DNA of 64,000 nucleotides from contig NC_034412.1 in NCBI RefSeq assembly GCF_002078875.1, positions 9,524,041-9,588,040 on the forward strand, in the 5' to 3' direction. Shown piece by piece: positions 1 through 14,499 of this stretch; positions within the stretch are counted from its first letter, which is position 1; every line of letters starts with the position of its first letter. Origin of the DNA: Numida meleagris. Its lineage: Eukaryota; Chordata; Aves; Galliformes; Numididae. Under the pieces are notes generated by a model. That model searched no databases. It had not been told where the DNA came from and worked only from the letters and a program-made list of their open reading frames with translations. The position numbers and the translations under genes were made by a program.

Positions 1-3000
1 CTCAGAGATCCAATTTCACACAGGGATTCTGGGAATTGCCCTGGCACGTCCTGGTGGTGGTTGCAGCATCAATCCAGCCACGCTTTTTCCTACCCATTGG
101 GAAAGCAAAGCACAGCAGCTTGGCGTTCCCATTCCCCTTTGCAATCTGCTGCTTCTCTCCTACCACCATGTACACCTCTGATCTGCAGGGTAAGACTTGC
201 TTTGGACTTTTATCTGGTAGGAACCAACCCACAGCTGAGGCACCTTCATACTCGCTTATGTGCCAGTGGTGTTATCCCAGAGATGACAAGCTATGGTTTA
301 AATGCTGGTAAATATTAATGCTATCAGGGCTCCTCAGCTTCCTTGTGGAGGGACAGACACTCAGCAGAGCTCCTGCAAAAAATGGCTTCAACAAGGTCAC
401 CCCTTTTGCCTCCCAGTCAGAAACACAGGTTGTGTGACAGCCCACCTGCAGCTACTGCTGCTCACCTGCCAAAGGTACTGGCTTTAAACAGTCTGGCAAC
501 CATAGGTGAGTGACAAGCCATGGATTGCCCAGCCCTGGAGGTGTTACCCCATCCACCAGCCTGAAATGCTACAGCACTGGGTGTGGGGAGCTGTGAAGAA
601 ACTGTTGCAGGAATGCTGTGCTCCCCAGTGTCTTCCCTGTCTTCGTCCCTCCAGATAAGGGGAACTCTGTGTGATGCAGGGTGCTGAACCAGCATCCACG
701 AAGAAATACAGTGAGGCCCTTTCACTGTCTGTGTGCTCATGGTGGGATTTCTCATCATTCTGCAAAACAAAATTCATTTAGTAGAGGAAGAAACCAGACA
801 TGGGGAGGTTTGACTGCACTCTGCCTTTCCAGAGTTGCCCAATCCCTGCAGAGGACCAAAATGAATCCTGATTTAGTCTGAGTCAAACTGTGTTGAGGTT
901 TTCTCCCTGATCTGTGCAGCATCTGATCAACACACTGCTGCTGTTCCTTGGTTGCTCCAAGTAAATGGTATTCACGTGAAGAAAGAAACCTCTGGATAAA
1001 GCTATTTTTGGATCGGGGAAGGGAAAGAAATCCTACAGAATAAGCAAGTTTAAACAAAGCTGTTACCAAAAGCAACTCTTCTCTGACTCTGTCAACCACA
1101 GTTGCTCGGTGCCACCACAGAGAGGGTGGCATTTCTGAAATCAAGGACTGAAAGTAGTGCAAAAATGCGTCAGCAAGTCGGTGACTATTCCCACTGGAGA
1201 CCTTGCAAACCTGCTACAGCCTGGCTTAGCCCAGACCTGCAGCAGGGAAAGGCATTCACTACTCTCAAAATGTGGTCCCTACCCGTATTCACAAGGACAG
1301 CCTTCACAGTCTTCCTTTTGTGATGCTGTCACCTTTTCTCTGATACACTGGGCACTTGTATCATCTCCTCTGCAAAGGGCAAGTGAGGTCGTATGTGCAA
1401 AACCAGGGCGTCTTTTGACAAGGCCAAATCAGCAAGCAGATGGGTAAGGTAGAAAACTCACAGCATATCCCTTCCTAAGAAAAACCTCTTTATAAAAAAA
1501 TGATAGCTTACTGTGAGTGACTGTTTTTATATACACAATCCCAGTCTGTGAAGCATGAGGATGCTGCTGGGGGTGACAGGGGCCGATGGTGTTTCCTCCC
1601 ACGCTAACTCCCCAGTGCTGCCGAGGAATGGAGCAGCAGTTGGTTTTTATTTTTAGCCCCCCCACCCACGTGGTCTGAGGATCAGATGCACATTCCCAGA
1701 TGTTCATTCCACAGATGCCGAGACCCTTCCAGCCCACGCTGCGTGGATTCACATAGCCATGGCTGCAGTAGCAGTGGGGCCAGTGATCTGGCTCCCCTCA
1801 CCCGCAGAGCCACACATACACTGCATGCACACTGCCTGCTGAGCTCAGGAAGCCTCCAGTTAAAAGGCTTTCTAGGAAACTGGAACAAATATGCATGAGG
1901 AAGTCAAACTGAATCCGTCCATCAGAGGCAGCGCAAGATGCAGCAGCAGCAACCAGACTGGTGCAGACCAGCCCCTTGCTATCCAGAGGGGAATTAACCA
2001 CCAGCACAGCCTTGGAGGGCTGTGGTAAATTCCCTATTACTGGTAAGGGTTCTGCTTGCATTTGGGCGTATTTTTGAAGGTCTTGCTCTTGTTTAAATGC
2101 AGATCTCATGGCAGAACTGATAGGAGTAAGGCTTGAGGCCTTTGTGCTGGTGTCATCTTTGGCTTTGGCAGAGGTTTGGGCTGGCATCAAAAGCCTTGGA
2201 TTTAACATCCAGGATTTAACACACAGGATACCAAAGCACTTCTGGTCTCTGTGGCAGAGGCCTTAAGACCCTTGACAGGATGTGAGGGAGGCAGGTCCCT
2301 GCCACCGTGCTGGGTGCACAAGGCCAGGCCCAGCTCACCTGCAAGGCCTCGCGCAGCCTGGTTTGTCCCCTCCCTTGTGCAGGGAGATCACATGGCCGTG
2401 CCAGCTGTGGGGGCTCAAGAGGACTTGGCAAACTTTTTGCAAGATAAGGGGTATCCCATAGGTTGAGCACTGAGAGAAAGAGCTTACTCTGTTTAGGGAA
2501 AAAGGGGTGTTTTCCTGCAAAGACTTTCCTCCTGCTTTCTGTCTCTTAAGCTGGTTTCTGGCTGGTCGGTAGCTGCGGAGTGAGTTACTTTCTTTGTGCC
2601 TCGGTTTCCCTGACTGCAAACTATCTGAGAGACTGAGTTCATTCTCATTTATTCACTCATGGAACTCCTGAGGGAGGAGGAGAGAGCTGCCTGAAGTGAA
2701 CTGAGGGCCTTAATGTCCACAACAAAGGCTGACAGCTCTTACTATCACACTTCTTAATAACACAGCCATCTCGAGAGAATTCTTGCAATGCCCAGGGAGG
2801 CTGCTAGCCCCTGATTGTTACCACAGCACATTATTTCATGCTGTGCAGCTTGCTTGAGCTCTGCTTCTCCCCATTGCATGGTGCATCCCAAACACCAGCA
2901 CCGGCTGGAGACATCGCCATGGGGCAGGCTCTGGGACTGCTAGCTGTGCTCCAGCAGCATTGCATTGCCAGCATGAAGGAAAGGAGAAGGGAAAATGAGA

Positions 3001-4760
3001 TTTTGGATTACTTGAGCTTCAGGCTTCTGGAAACCCACAGCGTCTCTGGGGAGCTAGTAAACCTTTCCCAGACCCAGCAGTCTCTCGGCATGTACAGGTG
3101 ATCCCTGTCACAACCCTCAACAGGACATGGCACTCTTCCCATCACAAAACTTGGACATATTCAGATTGTTAAACAGAGAAAACATTTGTTGCTTTTATTA
3201 ATAACCCTAAGAGCTCTGTGCCTCCTGTTGTTTAGCAGTAAACTACAACCCCAACATGGAGATTTGCTAAGGATCCCTCCACTTCCCACCAGACTCTTAT
3301 GAAATCTACAGAATCATTTCCTGCTGAAGTTAAGTAATTCCTGAATTACTGTGGCAGTCTCAACCAGGGGCTCTCCCTTTCTGTGGGTCTGAAGCATTCT
3401 CCTCTGCTGTAAAGGACAAAACGGGATCAGGCTTTTCTACCTAATCTCCTGTGCAGCAAACAAGATCCAAAAATGTTGTTAAATAATCTCAGGAAAAATA
3501 TCTGGTTACAGCTCCAGCCCTTAAAAGCATTTTCCTGTGTCCACTGCTGCCCTTTAAACTCTGAACAGCAAAAGCAGGACCTGCTTTCCCAGCTGAAGAC
3601 CGAATTGATTTCCTCTTTGTTATTGTGTCAAGTAGACTTTTCTCAGTAAAACCTGTGTACTGTAGACAAACACACACAAACACATAAAGAGACCTCCTGT
3701 CCATGCCAAATCCCATCCCTCCTTCCAGGGAGAGTCATGGGCAGTGCTGGGTATGTTAGGCTGGAGCTGGAACAGCTGGCTTTGAGCCTGGACATTCTCC
3801 CAGCTCTGCGGGAGGCATCTCTTCAATGCTCCGTGCTTCAGATTCTCCAGTGGGACCAGAGGAAGAGTGATTTAGATCTCCTTCACAAGGTGCTTCCAGA
3901 TCTATAGACAAGAAAAGCTGAGCTGCTGTGATATCAGAGCCTCCCTATCCCGTTGTTATTTTGCATTACTTTGATGCCCTTGAAATCAAAATATCGCACT
4001 GTGATTTCATTAGTTTTCAGGGAGGATATCAGCAATCTTTCTCAAGTGCATGCATGCGTCAGGTGAGGGGCTGAGGGTGGTGGAGGTTACCTGAGATGAG
4101 TATTAATGACTAACAGCTTTAAGCTCAGAGACCAGGAATGAGCACATCTAAATCTAGATTGAGACACTTAATTAAACCTTTATTAAACTTCCTTCAATGC
4201 ACGGACAAAACTCTCCCTTGTTTTGTGAAGCCTATAATACTCAAAAATATATCACCCTTCCACATTTAGGAGTGTGTTATTCTCCCTTTGCTTCAGCTTG
4301 ATTTGGTATTCAAGGAGAAGGAGTGTACAGCAGGCAGCTCTTCCTGCGCTCATTTCATTGCTCAGACCACCAAGATTTAAGCTCACTATCAGCAGTGTTT
4401 TGGTGTTTTGAAGTCCTGAAGCAAACAATGTCTTTTCAGGACCTGGCTGCAGACTGCTCACTCAAGGAGAACATCCTGCTTTGCACTGGAATGAGAAGTC
4501 TCCCCAGCTCTGATCCAGAATTTGAGGACCCAGAGGATAGAGCCTGCTGCCAGGCACTGCGAGCCCAGCCCAGCCCAGCCAGAACCACATTCCCCAGCGT
4601 TTTGTCCCTGTACCTTTTGTAATCAATATCAGCAAAAGACTTAGCACTCTCAAGGAGGTAAGTTAGGAGCAGTTGTACTTTCCAGCGGAGCAAACTCTAG
4701 AACACTTAATTCTCCTTTTGCTTCTGCCCAGTCTCTTTGCTGAGTTAAACTGAACTTACT
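1..4760. other. No gene recognised; non-coding sequence
   Basis: I see no exon with convincing splice sites and no CR1 copy in this stretch. Small open frames exist on both strands, but their composition is random (rich in Ser, Cys, Leu, Arg). A 14-bp unit is tandemly doubled at about 2197-2224 (GGATTTAACA core). A short AGCCC pentamer run lies at 4562-4580. A weak MIR-like trace (TGCCTCGGTTTCCCTGACTG) lies at about 2596-2615. It may be intergenic, or intron upstream of the gene proposed further right. Confidence 0.6.
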
Positions 4761-4898
4761 CTGAAGGCATTCAAGAAATACATAGATGTGATACTTAGGA
4801 ACATGGTTTAGTGGGCAATATTGGGTTGGTAGATGGTTGGACTCGATGTTCTTAGAGGTCTTTTCCAACCTTAGTGTTTCTGTGATTCTATTCTATGA
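4761..4898 (+). mobile_element. CR1 LINE, 3' end fragment
   Basis: This 138-bp fragment carries the end of CR1 ORF2 (equivalent to the EVFKK...IALRDMV terminus) and the 3' UTR. The 3' UTR includes GGTTGGACTCGATGTTC, the conserved TCTTTTCCAACCTTAGTG block and a degenerate TTCTATTCTATGA tail. It is severely 5'-truncated, as most CR1 insertions are, and has point changes. It is oriented plus, with the tail at the right, and encodes nothing functional. Confidence 0.88.
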
Positions 4899-7800
4899 AT
4901 TTGTGTTGGGACAAATGGAGCAGGACTCAAGTGCTTTTCTTTGCTCCAGAAAAACAGTTGGGAAAAAGGGACTGAGTCAAACTGAAGCACTCCTGCACCA
5001 CCACCAGAGATGCAATGCTATCCTCTACTGAGAGGTGCAGGCATCCCATGGGCTCTAATGCTCCAGGCATGGTATGAAGCAATCCTCATTTCCTAAGAGA
5101 TCAGGACTCTGCAGACCTATAGGTCGGTAGGTTGGGGTACAGACAGCTTGCAGAGGTGACCGGGGGCTAAGCAGCACTCACCACCCAAGACACCCTATCC
5201 AGCCCCCTGCACATCCCTCTCCCCCACCCCCCAGCAGAGAGCTATTTTGAGCTCTTGTTTTGATCTCCTTTGCATGTCAGTTACACTATTTCTGCACACA
5301 TTTATTTTTATTGTTTTCCGGTGGTGAGCTCGCTGCCCTACACTCTTGATCTTTTCCACTTCCTCTCACTTTCATGCCTTTCTTTCCCCATCGAGTGTGT
5401 GGGACAGGTGCTTGTGTCACAGGCGGTGGACGAGCCATGACCCCCCTATGCTGCCACCCCCAGTGGAGACTCCCTGGGCAGTGGGAACTGAGGGGACCAC
5501 AGGGGTGTCCTCACTCTGCTTCGTGGTTGGGTGCCTTACCTGTTCCCAGCTGTCACGTGGGAAAGAAGTGTTGACTCATGACTTGTCACAATGTGGGTTA
5601 TGGGTAGGTAGATGAGTGCTGCAGAGAGGAAAGGTTTGCCCTTTAATCATCTAGTTCTAGAAACGGCAAGGCCAGCCAGGCTCTGCTGGAAGGGACCCTT
5701 TTGTGCCAGCTTTGACTCCCAGCTGAGGAAAGCCAATTCCCTCCTGGAAAGATGAAATCTGACAATTTTCATCCGAAAATAGGGGAGTGCAATGACATTT
5801 GGCAGCTGATAGGGGAGGGAAAGAGTAGGATGTCTCCTGAATATTTTTCAGGAAAACCCACCTCTCAGCACCATCATTTTTATTTTGCTCAAGGTGTAAT
5901 TTTCTTCTGTAAATCTTCAACAAGATTTATTTTTAATAAATTTTAAATACAAAACCCCCTAAATCTAGGCAAGTATTGATGTCAGACAGCTTTTGCTTGT
6001 GTTCAACAGTTGTGGAAGAAATGCACAACTATGACATGCTACAGCATGTGGAGCTATGCTTTAATAGGGTTCTATTGGAGCAATTCCTACAGGGAGATTC
6101 AGGAGGGGGATGTGACACGCAGACACAATCAGCATTCATATTTTTACAGAGATGGGACAAAAAAACCCCAAGCTATCTGCCTCCAGAGCAGAGGTGGCAG
6201 TCAGAGGTCAGAAAGCAAGCAGTGGTCCAGGTGCACCACACACACCTGCGGCAGAGCCAGCCTGGATGCGTGTTAATGAACGCCTATGGATTCAGCGCAG
6301 CAGAGAGAGCTGCAGTAACAATGAATCACTTATTGCAAATACTGTACCATCAGGTGGTTAGGGAGAGCTTCCTTTCCAGATAGTCTCTTGCTTTCCTGCA
6401 GAGCAGCTGGGATCAGCCATTTGGGGAGATGAGGGAATGGCATCCATGTGGTGAATACCTGAGCCTGCCCTGCAGCAGCTCTCCGTGGTCGGGAGCTCCC
6501 TGCAGAAAATGCCTCTGGCCACTTGCTTGCCCCTGGCTGTAGCCCACACACAGGGCAGCCAATTAGTGAGCAGACAGGTGTCAAGTCCCCAGACACTCCC
6601 ATTAGGGTCAGCAGTCCAAAGGGTCAATTGAGGATCAGCTGTTTGTCATTCTCAAGGCTTAGTTTCTCATTTATAGCTGCAGGGAAGAGCAATGATGAAA
6701 GCACAGAAGCATCCCATGGTGCTTGGACATAATGATAATTCTAGTTCTATAAGTGCTCAGGTTAGATAGCAGGAGGTAAGGCAATCAGGTGTAGTTTGTA
6801 CAGTCTAACTGGTAAATGTCAGCTCAGCCTTCCTGTGGGCAGTGGTGTGAGTGAGGAGCCCAGGATGGTGGGGACATGGGGACACAAGGATGTGTCTTAG
6901 AGGAGATGCAGGGTAAAACAAGAAGCTTGCTGGCTCACCCCAACCTCATGCGGGTGAATCTGCCTCTCGCTTTTTCCAAGTGTGAAATTCCTATACGGAG
7001 AGAAAGAGGTTTCAGGAAATTTCTGCTCCTCTCAAAATCACTTCTGATTTTTCTAGTAAAAGCGTCTGCCAGCCTCCTGCCGCCAAGTTCCTTTTTTTTT
7101 TTTTTTTTCTTCAATACATATACGATTCAAGCTGTGTTGGCTCCACTCCTGAAGTCTGGCAGGTGCTCAGTGACATATGTTCTGTGATAAATGTTTATTA
7201 CATAAGTTCATTCAAGCTAACATGGATTTTGAGATACAGTCAGCTCTCATTATATAGCTTGCCTTCAAAGCTCAGTGTCCAGATTATGCCTTTTCTTGTA
7301 CAGATGTCTCTCAGGGTTTGTCTGCTCCTTCCTTGATTTAGCCAAGCCTTGATTGGTTCATCAAGGTAGCTAACGAAGCATTCAGTCCGACTTGGGGGAG
7401 GGGAGGAAAAGGAGCAATTATAACTTTGGCTTGTTCCATCTCATTATTTTAATCACTGCGTATCATATTTGGCGAAAACACAAATCTACAAATGTTAAAA
7501 CTTGGGAGCTGTCATGACTCATAAACAGAGGGTCAGGTTTCACCCACCCCAAACATGGGTCCTGCCTGGAGGGGAATTGCATCACATTGCTATTGCTCTT
7601 CCTCCACTAAGAAAGCAGGACTATGGACACGGTTCACATTGTCCAAACTTACTTCCAAAGTGTGCTCCCCTTCATCCAGGTTGTTCTGAAAAACTTATTA
7701 TCTGATTTTAAAAAGTTCCAGTCACTTTGTGGGCTGTTCTTTGTGGGAAGATGAAATTACAAGTGCTGCAGTGTGGAATCCTGAGCATCCTGAGCAAGTC

Positions 7801-10800
7801 CAGCGGAATGCTGCTATCAAATTTATCCTTGCAATGTACATCAGATGGCAAAGCATCAGGATGAATGCTTCTTTGCTTTGGATAAGGAGCCTGGTGTGGC
7901 AGGAGCCAGAGCTGCCTTTGGGCTGCCTCCCATGTCCCTGGGTCTGAGCCCTTCTCTGGGCTTCACAGAGCCCCAAAGTCATTTTTCTGACCAGATTTTG
8001 GCAAGGATATCGGCATGCACGTGTCCAGGAGCAATGCAGTGTGCAATACTGTGCAAAGAAACTTAGCCCTGGTTTTACACGGGGCAGGGATCTCACTGCT
8101 TGATCTCAGGGATCCATTTGATCCTCCATGTTCTCACTCAGTGTGACAAATTCTTGTGCAAACAGTATGATTCACGCAACATTTTGCAAAGGTCTTGTGA
8201 CGCTTAACTGTCTGGTGAGTTTGACCTTGTAGAAACAGGGCTGGGCTTTGGAGGGCAAGCAGCAAAATGACATTTTCTCATAGGATCTCCTTATATCCGT
8301 GAGCTCAGAGGAAAGAATGTCAGAAGCATCTATAGGCAGGTAAAGGCATGGTGCAAGGCATTGCATGTTGCAAGGATGAGGTTCTTTCAGTGAGAACTTC
8401 AGAGCTCAACAAAGGGAAAAGCAAGCTGTATGTTTTACACTTGATCAGGTAGGTCCAACAGCTACAATAATCATTTTCTAGTCAACGTATGTGTCTTATC
8501 CAGCAAATTTTGAGGCAAACACCCCACAGGTTGGCTTTTGCAAAGAGTCTGCACATCCCTGGGTCCGTGCATTTGGCTATCTTCCATCTGCTGGTTAAGC
8601 ACCCTTACTCAAGCAAACAAAACCAAAGACAAAGCAAATCTGCAGATGGAAGGGTTTACAGTTAGGGGACTGCACTGGGGTATGACGCGTGGTTAGAGTT
8701 ATAATGTATGCCTGGGTTGTTATAGCTGAAGTGACATGGGGGTTTGATACAGCTGTGTCAGATAGCATGCCAAGCCTTCACAGAATGCACCAGTTTTAGC
8801 AAGATGTGTGAACATATTCAAAGAATCTAAGGTTGAACTTGCTGAGCTGTAAATCTCGGAGACCGGCACGTACTGCAATTCCAGGGTGTCCTGAAGCGTG
8901 CATGGGAAAAGGAGAAATGCAGAGGACTTCATCCCAGGGGTGCTTGGGATCAGAAGTGCAGAGCGGCAGAGATCAGCTGTCCCTGCTCATGCTTTGACTT
9001 GGGCTGATTGTAATCAGCCTCATGTTTCAGAGGTGTGGAAGGGGTAAAATCCAGTATACAGAAGAGACAGAATGCAAAAAGGAAGAAAGGAGCATTAAGG
9101 TGAAAGTAGCATCAAAAAAGACCCAGTCTGGTCTTTGGTTTCTCTTGTATCTTTGGGAGGAATTGAGTATATACGTGCAGCTAAACAATACGTAGTAGGA
9201 AATACGTGGGAAATATCTCCTGCACAAAGAGGAAGAAACACAAGCAGAACAGCAATTAACGTGCTTTTTTAATTGGCACAAGCAGAAACTCCCCCTCCCT
9301 GTCTCTTGGAGCAAGCACAGCTGCATTGGGCGGCCATCTCATGGCAAAAACAAGGAGCCAGGAGATGTGTCCTGAGTCTTCTCTGCTGGGATGGGAGCAT
9401 GCTGGAAGCAGGAATGGGAGCATCAGGCATGGTGATGCGGGACAGGACACTCTTTGGGGTCTGGATAGTTTTGCGTAGCCTAGGTTTGAGTGAGAGCACT
9501 GGAAATAGTAAGCCAGCACTCCAGAAAGGGCTGAGCAATCAACCTGCCTCTCCTATGAACTTCTCCAGCAAGGCTGCAGCCCTCTTTGCTGTAAACTGTG
9601 TCCGACCCCAAGAGAAATCAGATAGCACCTGCGGTGGCATTTGCATGCACTGCAAGGGTTTTGAGGCAGGAACTGTCCTTTGGTGGTTTGTGCTGGCAGC
9701 CTTCAGAGCCCGGCGTCCTGGTTGGGGAACACCTGCAAGGCAAACCTTAACAAACGGGTGCTCGTTGCAGCCACTCAGAGATGAAGCATCTTGTCTCTGG
9801 CTGGGCAGATGACTCAGATCCAGAACAAATTAGAGTTAGTTTGGGTGGAAGTGTGATGTGAGCGTCTAGCCACCACTATGGGGAGGGTAGATCACATTGC
9901 TGTAGCTCCATTAAGAATGACGCGGTCACTCTCCACCCGTATAGAGTTTGTCCCAGACCTTTGTAGTCAGCTCCTTCGGGTAATTTGGTTTCCCTCTGCG
10001 TAAGGACACTAATGGTTACAAATGCCTTAAGTATCAGCGTGAGCCACGTACCAGTGGAGGTGGTGGTTTTGCTTCTGCTGCCATCCAGCTCCTCTAAGCA
10101 ATGCTCAATCACCAACTTTTCTTCAGAGCATCCTTACTTCAAAAAGAGCTGCCGCTGTGCTGAAGTTACAGCTAAGATCATTCTTCAGACAAACAATTAG
10201 AAATGACAGCCCTTACCCTCAGGGGGGTGACGTTTGTGTGGTGGCTATCATCAGTCATTCTTACGGTGAGGGCACCCTGATCCACAGGGGCTGGAGTGCT
10301 CTCTGTTCTGGGGTGGGTCATTTGGAGCATTTTTACGTCCTAGGATCTGGGAAACTCAGTCTAAATTATTCAGGAGGGACAGCAAGGAATGAGAAAAGTA
10401 TCACTGGAGATGGATTTGTCAGGGTTTGCAGAACCACTCACCTACAGAATACTCCAGAGCTTTGAGAGCTGAGGTTAAGTTAACAAGCATTAATGGACTG
10501 TAAATGAAAAGCAGGAGGCTAATTTGGTTGGTTTGGTTTTCCAGAGAGGCCAGGATTCAGGCTTTCTTGTTGAACGGGCAGCTATATTTCCTTTTAGGTA
10601 TGAAGCAAATCCTGTTTTCTCCTCCTAAATATATCTGGTCAGTACCGCATCGAGTTACGCATCCTTGGGGTGAAGCTTTCCAAAGGCACTCCACTGTGGG
10701 GTCTCTGCACATGGGATGCCCAGGCAGAGCTGTCAGGAGCAGCCTCTCGTTTGGAGATTTTGGGACACCAAGTCTCTGACTGCTGCAATTCCCAAAGCTC

Positions 10801-12653
10801 CCTGCAGAGAGATGCCCAGATGCAGAGCCTCCAAAACTTCTGGTTGCTCTTGAAACTCTGGTATGCCTGTACTGCAGGGCTCGCTTTGCTCTCTCACAGA
10901 CCTTTGCTCCTGATTATTCAGCCCCATCATCCAGCCCACCTTTTTTTCAGCTATTCAGCAGATTCTCCCCTTGTGCACCTTTGCTCTGCTGCCTTCCCTA
11001 TTCAGGATATGGATGCAGGAATCAGCCAAGACGCTGCTGGTGGTGGATTACACATTAAGTCATTTGCATTGACAGCCAATTAGTCGTGTCGCAGCAAAAT
11101 AGGACACTCACACAGGCTGTGACCACTGTTACCAATGGGAAGACCAGAAGGGAGCACTCCTTCCATCACCTCATTACCATTCATGCTCATTGCAAGTCAT
11201 CACATGGTGCTCGGTTGTTTCGTGCACCTCTCCCTCTCTCATGGTGATGTGAAGGGACACACTGAACACCCTGCATCCCACTGCTGCTCTGCTGCTGCCT
11301 GCAAGGGGTGTTTGGGGGTTGACCAAAGGAAAACCACCCTCCTCAGGGAGAACTGATGAGGCCAGGAAGTGATTTTGTCAGAACAGCTTGGTTAAGCACG
11401 TGGAGACAACTGCTCAGGGTCAGCCACAGATAATAAGCTTTTGGATGACAAATCGTAGTCCTTGGCTGTACAGTAAGGGGTGTATGCTCCCAGCATGCTC
11501 TATGTGAATTATTGCAATGGCAGCACTCACTTCCCTTCTCTGGGAAAGAAACAAGAGCAAAGCAAGCAAGAACTAGCAGCAGATGGTCCCTCCTGTGCCC
11601 AGATCGTTCCAGCCAAAACAAATCTACATCCCCAGCTGAAGGGAAGGGTACAGGAATAGCACAGGAGTGTGACTCAGATCCAGTGACTCAGACAGCAAGG
11701 CGAGGGGAGAGCGGGAGGGGGAGAAGCAGAACCTGGCGCAAGAGCCTCTTACGGATGACAGTGATTATTGCTATTATTCCAACGAGTGCTTGCGGGCACC
11801 AACAACTCTCACTCCTGCTCCTGTTCTCATTTTTTTTGGGGGGTGTTTTTTTCACTGTGTCTCCTTTTTTGTGAGGAAGCTGTGAGCAACCCCCTCCGCA
11901 TCCTTATCAGCTTGCGAGCTGGTAAATAGCAGGCCAAACACTTGTGTGCCAGATATCAGATAGGCTCAGCTGTTTGCATGCCAGCTGAAAATGCCACATG
12001 CCCGTCCTCCCTCTGCTGGGGCAGCAGCATGCGAGATTCCAGGCACAGCACTGGGCTCGCCTCTCCACTCCCTTCCTCCAGCAGCTCTTTCTCCCCACAA
12101 CAGTAGTTGTGTTAAATGAGGATGATGTTTGCCCAACCTTAGCGAGTCAGATTTTGACTAATGAGCTCAAGTGCTGAACTGTTGGTGTTATTCTGTCAGA
12201 GCTGCCAGGCAAGTCAGGTTAGCTGCTGCCATTTACTCATGCATAAAATGATTTTGTGGCCCTTGGTTTAGCCACGGGGGGATGGATTCACATCTTGATA
12301 CCCCTTAGATGCTACAAAAGGCTTTGCAAAGCTCCTGAAAAGCATTATCACTGGAAAAACTAGGCCATTGGGTGAGATCATGCATTAAGCACTAGGGGCT
12401 GGCTGAACAATCTGTCCCAGAAACCTTGGATTAGTGCTGGGCTGTGCTCTGGCCCTTGGCACGAGCACAGGTGGGACGAAGGGCCCAGATCCTGCCTGAC
12501 CGCATTGGAGGAGAATTCCCCTGTGGAGCAGCACTTCCTGACTCACTGCACACCCCGTTCTGGGCACAGGGTTTGTGGGGAGCGGGCAACAAGTCCTGGA
12601 GAACCCAGGCCCTACTGTGCAACAGCAGCAGCTCTGTTTCTCCATCCCATAAA
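4899..12653. other. No gene recognised; non-coding sequence
   Basis: About 7.8 kb without a supportable gene or CR1 copy. A 17-T run lies at 7092-7108 and a T/G-rich tract near 11826-11850. The longest frame (179 codons, 9273-9812, plus) has low-complexity random composition, no domain motif and no splice or promoter context, so I do not call it. No CpG island is evident. Confidence 0.6.
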
Positions 12654-12820
12654 CAGGCTGCCCAGGGAGGTGCTGGAGTCACTGTCCCTGGAGGTGTTTA
12701 AGAAACATAGAGATGTGGCACTGAGGGATGTGGTTAGTGGGCATGGTGGGGATGGGTTGGGGTTGGACTTGGTGTTCTTAGTGGTCTTTTCTAACCTTAA
12801 TGATTCCATGGTTCTATGAT
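12654..12820 (+). mobile_element. CR1 LINE, 3' end fragment
   Basis: The fragment starts in the ORF2 C-terminus, recognisable as CAGGCTGCCCAGGGAGGTG followed by the ..SLEVFK.. coding block. It runs through the GGGATGGGTTGGGGTTGGAC segment and the TCTTTTCTAACCTTAATGAT block to a degraded tail near GGTTCTATGAT. Plus orientation. It belongs to the variant with GGGCATGGTGGGGATGGG in the 3' UTR, shared with the copies at 19.8, 22.6, 47.6 and 61.6 kb. That points to one source subfamily. Confidence 0.9.
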
Positions 12821-14499
12821 CTTCTCTATCTCTTCCCCATCCACCACCAGGCAGAACTTGGAGGCTTCTAGTTTGTGCTGGACCCAAAACTTCTCAGTGC
12901 TAATCCCATCAAATGGCATCTCTCCCATGGCAGTATGCTCCACGAGCGCTGCTGTTGTTGTTACATGGCATTGGTGGTAGTGCCAACAACCTCCAGCAGT
13001 ATAGCTGGCACGTGGCTTGTGCTGCATGCGCACGTTGATCAGGGACTTTGAAAGGGCCTAATTATCTGGTAAACACCACTCTTATTGACTTTCAGTTAAA
13101 TCAGGGACTCTAAATGAAGTAGGCTGTGATTGTAACAAATATCCCATAGACATTTTGGACTTCAGGAGTGACCAGCACAAGAATACCACTCCTCTAAGGC
13201 GCAAAGGTGCTTGAACGTCCTGTGTTCTCTCCCAGAGAGAGTCCCATGTCTAGCATGGTATCACTGGACCTAGCAGAGCTGCCTGGGGACTTACAGCTTA
13301 CTCATCATGAATGCAGACATCAGCACCAGAGCCCTAAACCAAGGGCTCCTCAGGGACAGAGCCAAAGCACAGAGCTGAGCACGTGCTGACCCACGCATAT
13401 GCTCATCAGCCAGAAAAGGCTTCAAGAAAGCTCAGTGGTCCTTGGCCCTACCAACACTTTGTGTGTCTGGGTTGGGGGGAACCGAGGGTCCAAAGCTGTA
13501 GGATCACTGGGCTTGTAAGGCTTTCTTTTTGGGGCAGCAGAAATGGAGGACAGGCTGTCACAGCTCTGGTTGTTTGCTGAAGGTATTTGGAGGGAAGAAA
13601 TAGGCTGAATTTATATATTAAAAATATATAGACGTGATTATATAAACTATACAGGTATTTTTAACTTTGGTACCCACTCTGGGCTGCATTTAACTGAACA
13701 GGATACAGGAGGTGAAATATTATTCGTGGCTGCATGAACAACTTCCCTCTTCTTTGCATATGGTGGTGAGGTCTTGACCCATTATAGACTGTGGCACTGC
13801 TATATTTTCACATGCATAATTTGCTGGTTTTAAAAAAAATAAAGTGATTCAGCACTAATGCAAACTTCATGCACGTGTGGGTAACTCAAGGGGAACTTTA
13901 ACGTAAAGCCCCTTCTCCCCAGTTACCCCTTCAGCCCTGCTATGGGCATGAAAATTCAGCGTATTCTCTTCCCTTTTTATTCTTGTCCAACTTGTATAAT
14001 GCCTAAAACATGCAAGAAGAGAGACAGATCCCAAACCCCAGAGACAAACCCTTGCTGTCCATGATGGGAGAGGAGCAAACCTGCTGTTCCCAGCCCAAGC
14101 GGATGCCTCAGAGGCATAGCCTTTACTAGCACATATACCAGTACATGCTCTGATGCTGTATCTGCCATACTGTTGTTATACCCAGAGGCTGTTTCTGGGG
14201 GAAAGTTTACGTGACCCAGATACAATCTTGTGGTTCTTGCAGGGAAGATATTGTCTAAGTCAAGACGTTCAGGTGGGAATCTGCAGTTATTCTACGCTGA
14301 CTCTGCCATGGGCTTCCAATATAAGCTCACTAAACAACCTTGTGTTCCTGGGCTGCCAACAAGGGTGACAGTACACTGCACAGACGAACAAGGCATTTCT
14401 ATGTGTAGAGTGGATTGGGGCCAGAGGCTCAAAGGGTTACAACTAGGGGGAACCATTAGACCTCTTTGCCCCTTACCCAGTGCTCAGTGACTTGTGCTC
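12821..14499. other. No gene recognised; AT-rich patch
   Basis: Non-coding. An AT-rich patch with overlapping TATATA elements lies at about 13608-13650. An A-run followed by AATAAA lies near 13832-13845, but no gene is visible upstream that would use it as a polyadenylation signal. Nothing else is recognised. Confidence 0.6.

Noticed and set aside
1798..2208. 136-codon minus-strand frame that briefly looked retroviral gag-like
   Set aside because: No zinc knuckle, no major homology region, no flanking LTR or pol sequence, so nothing supports a provirus.
9273..9812. 179-codon plus-strand open frame
   Set aside because: Random-looking composition (Ser, Cys, Trp, Gly rich), no motif and no splice context. 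It also overlaps minus-strand frames of equal quality.
13832..13845. A-run with AATAAA as a polyadenylation site
   Set aside because: No exon or gene upstream that would end here; such hexamers are frequent by chance in AT-rich DNA.
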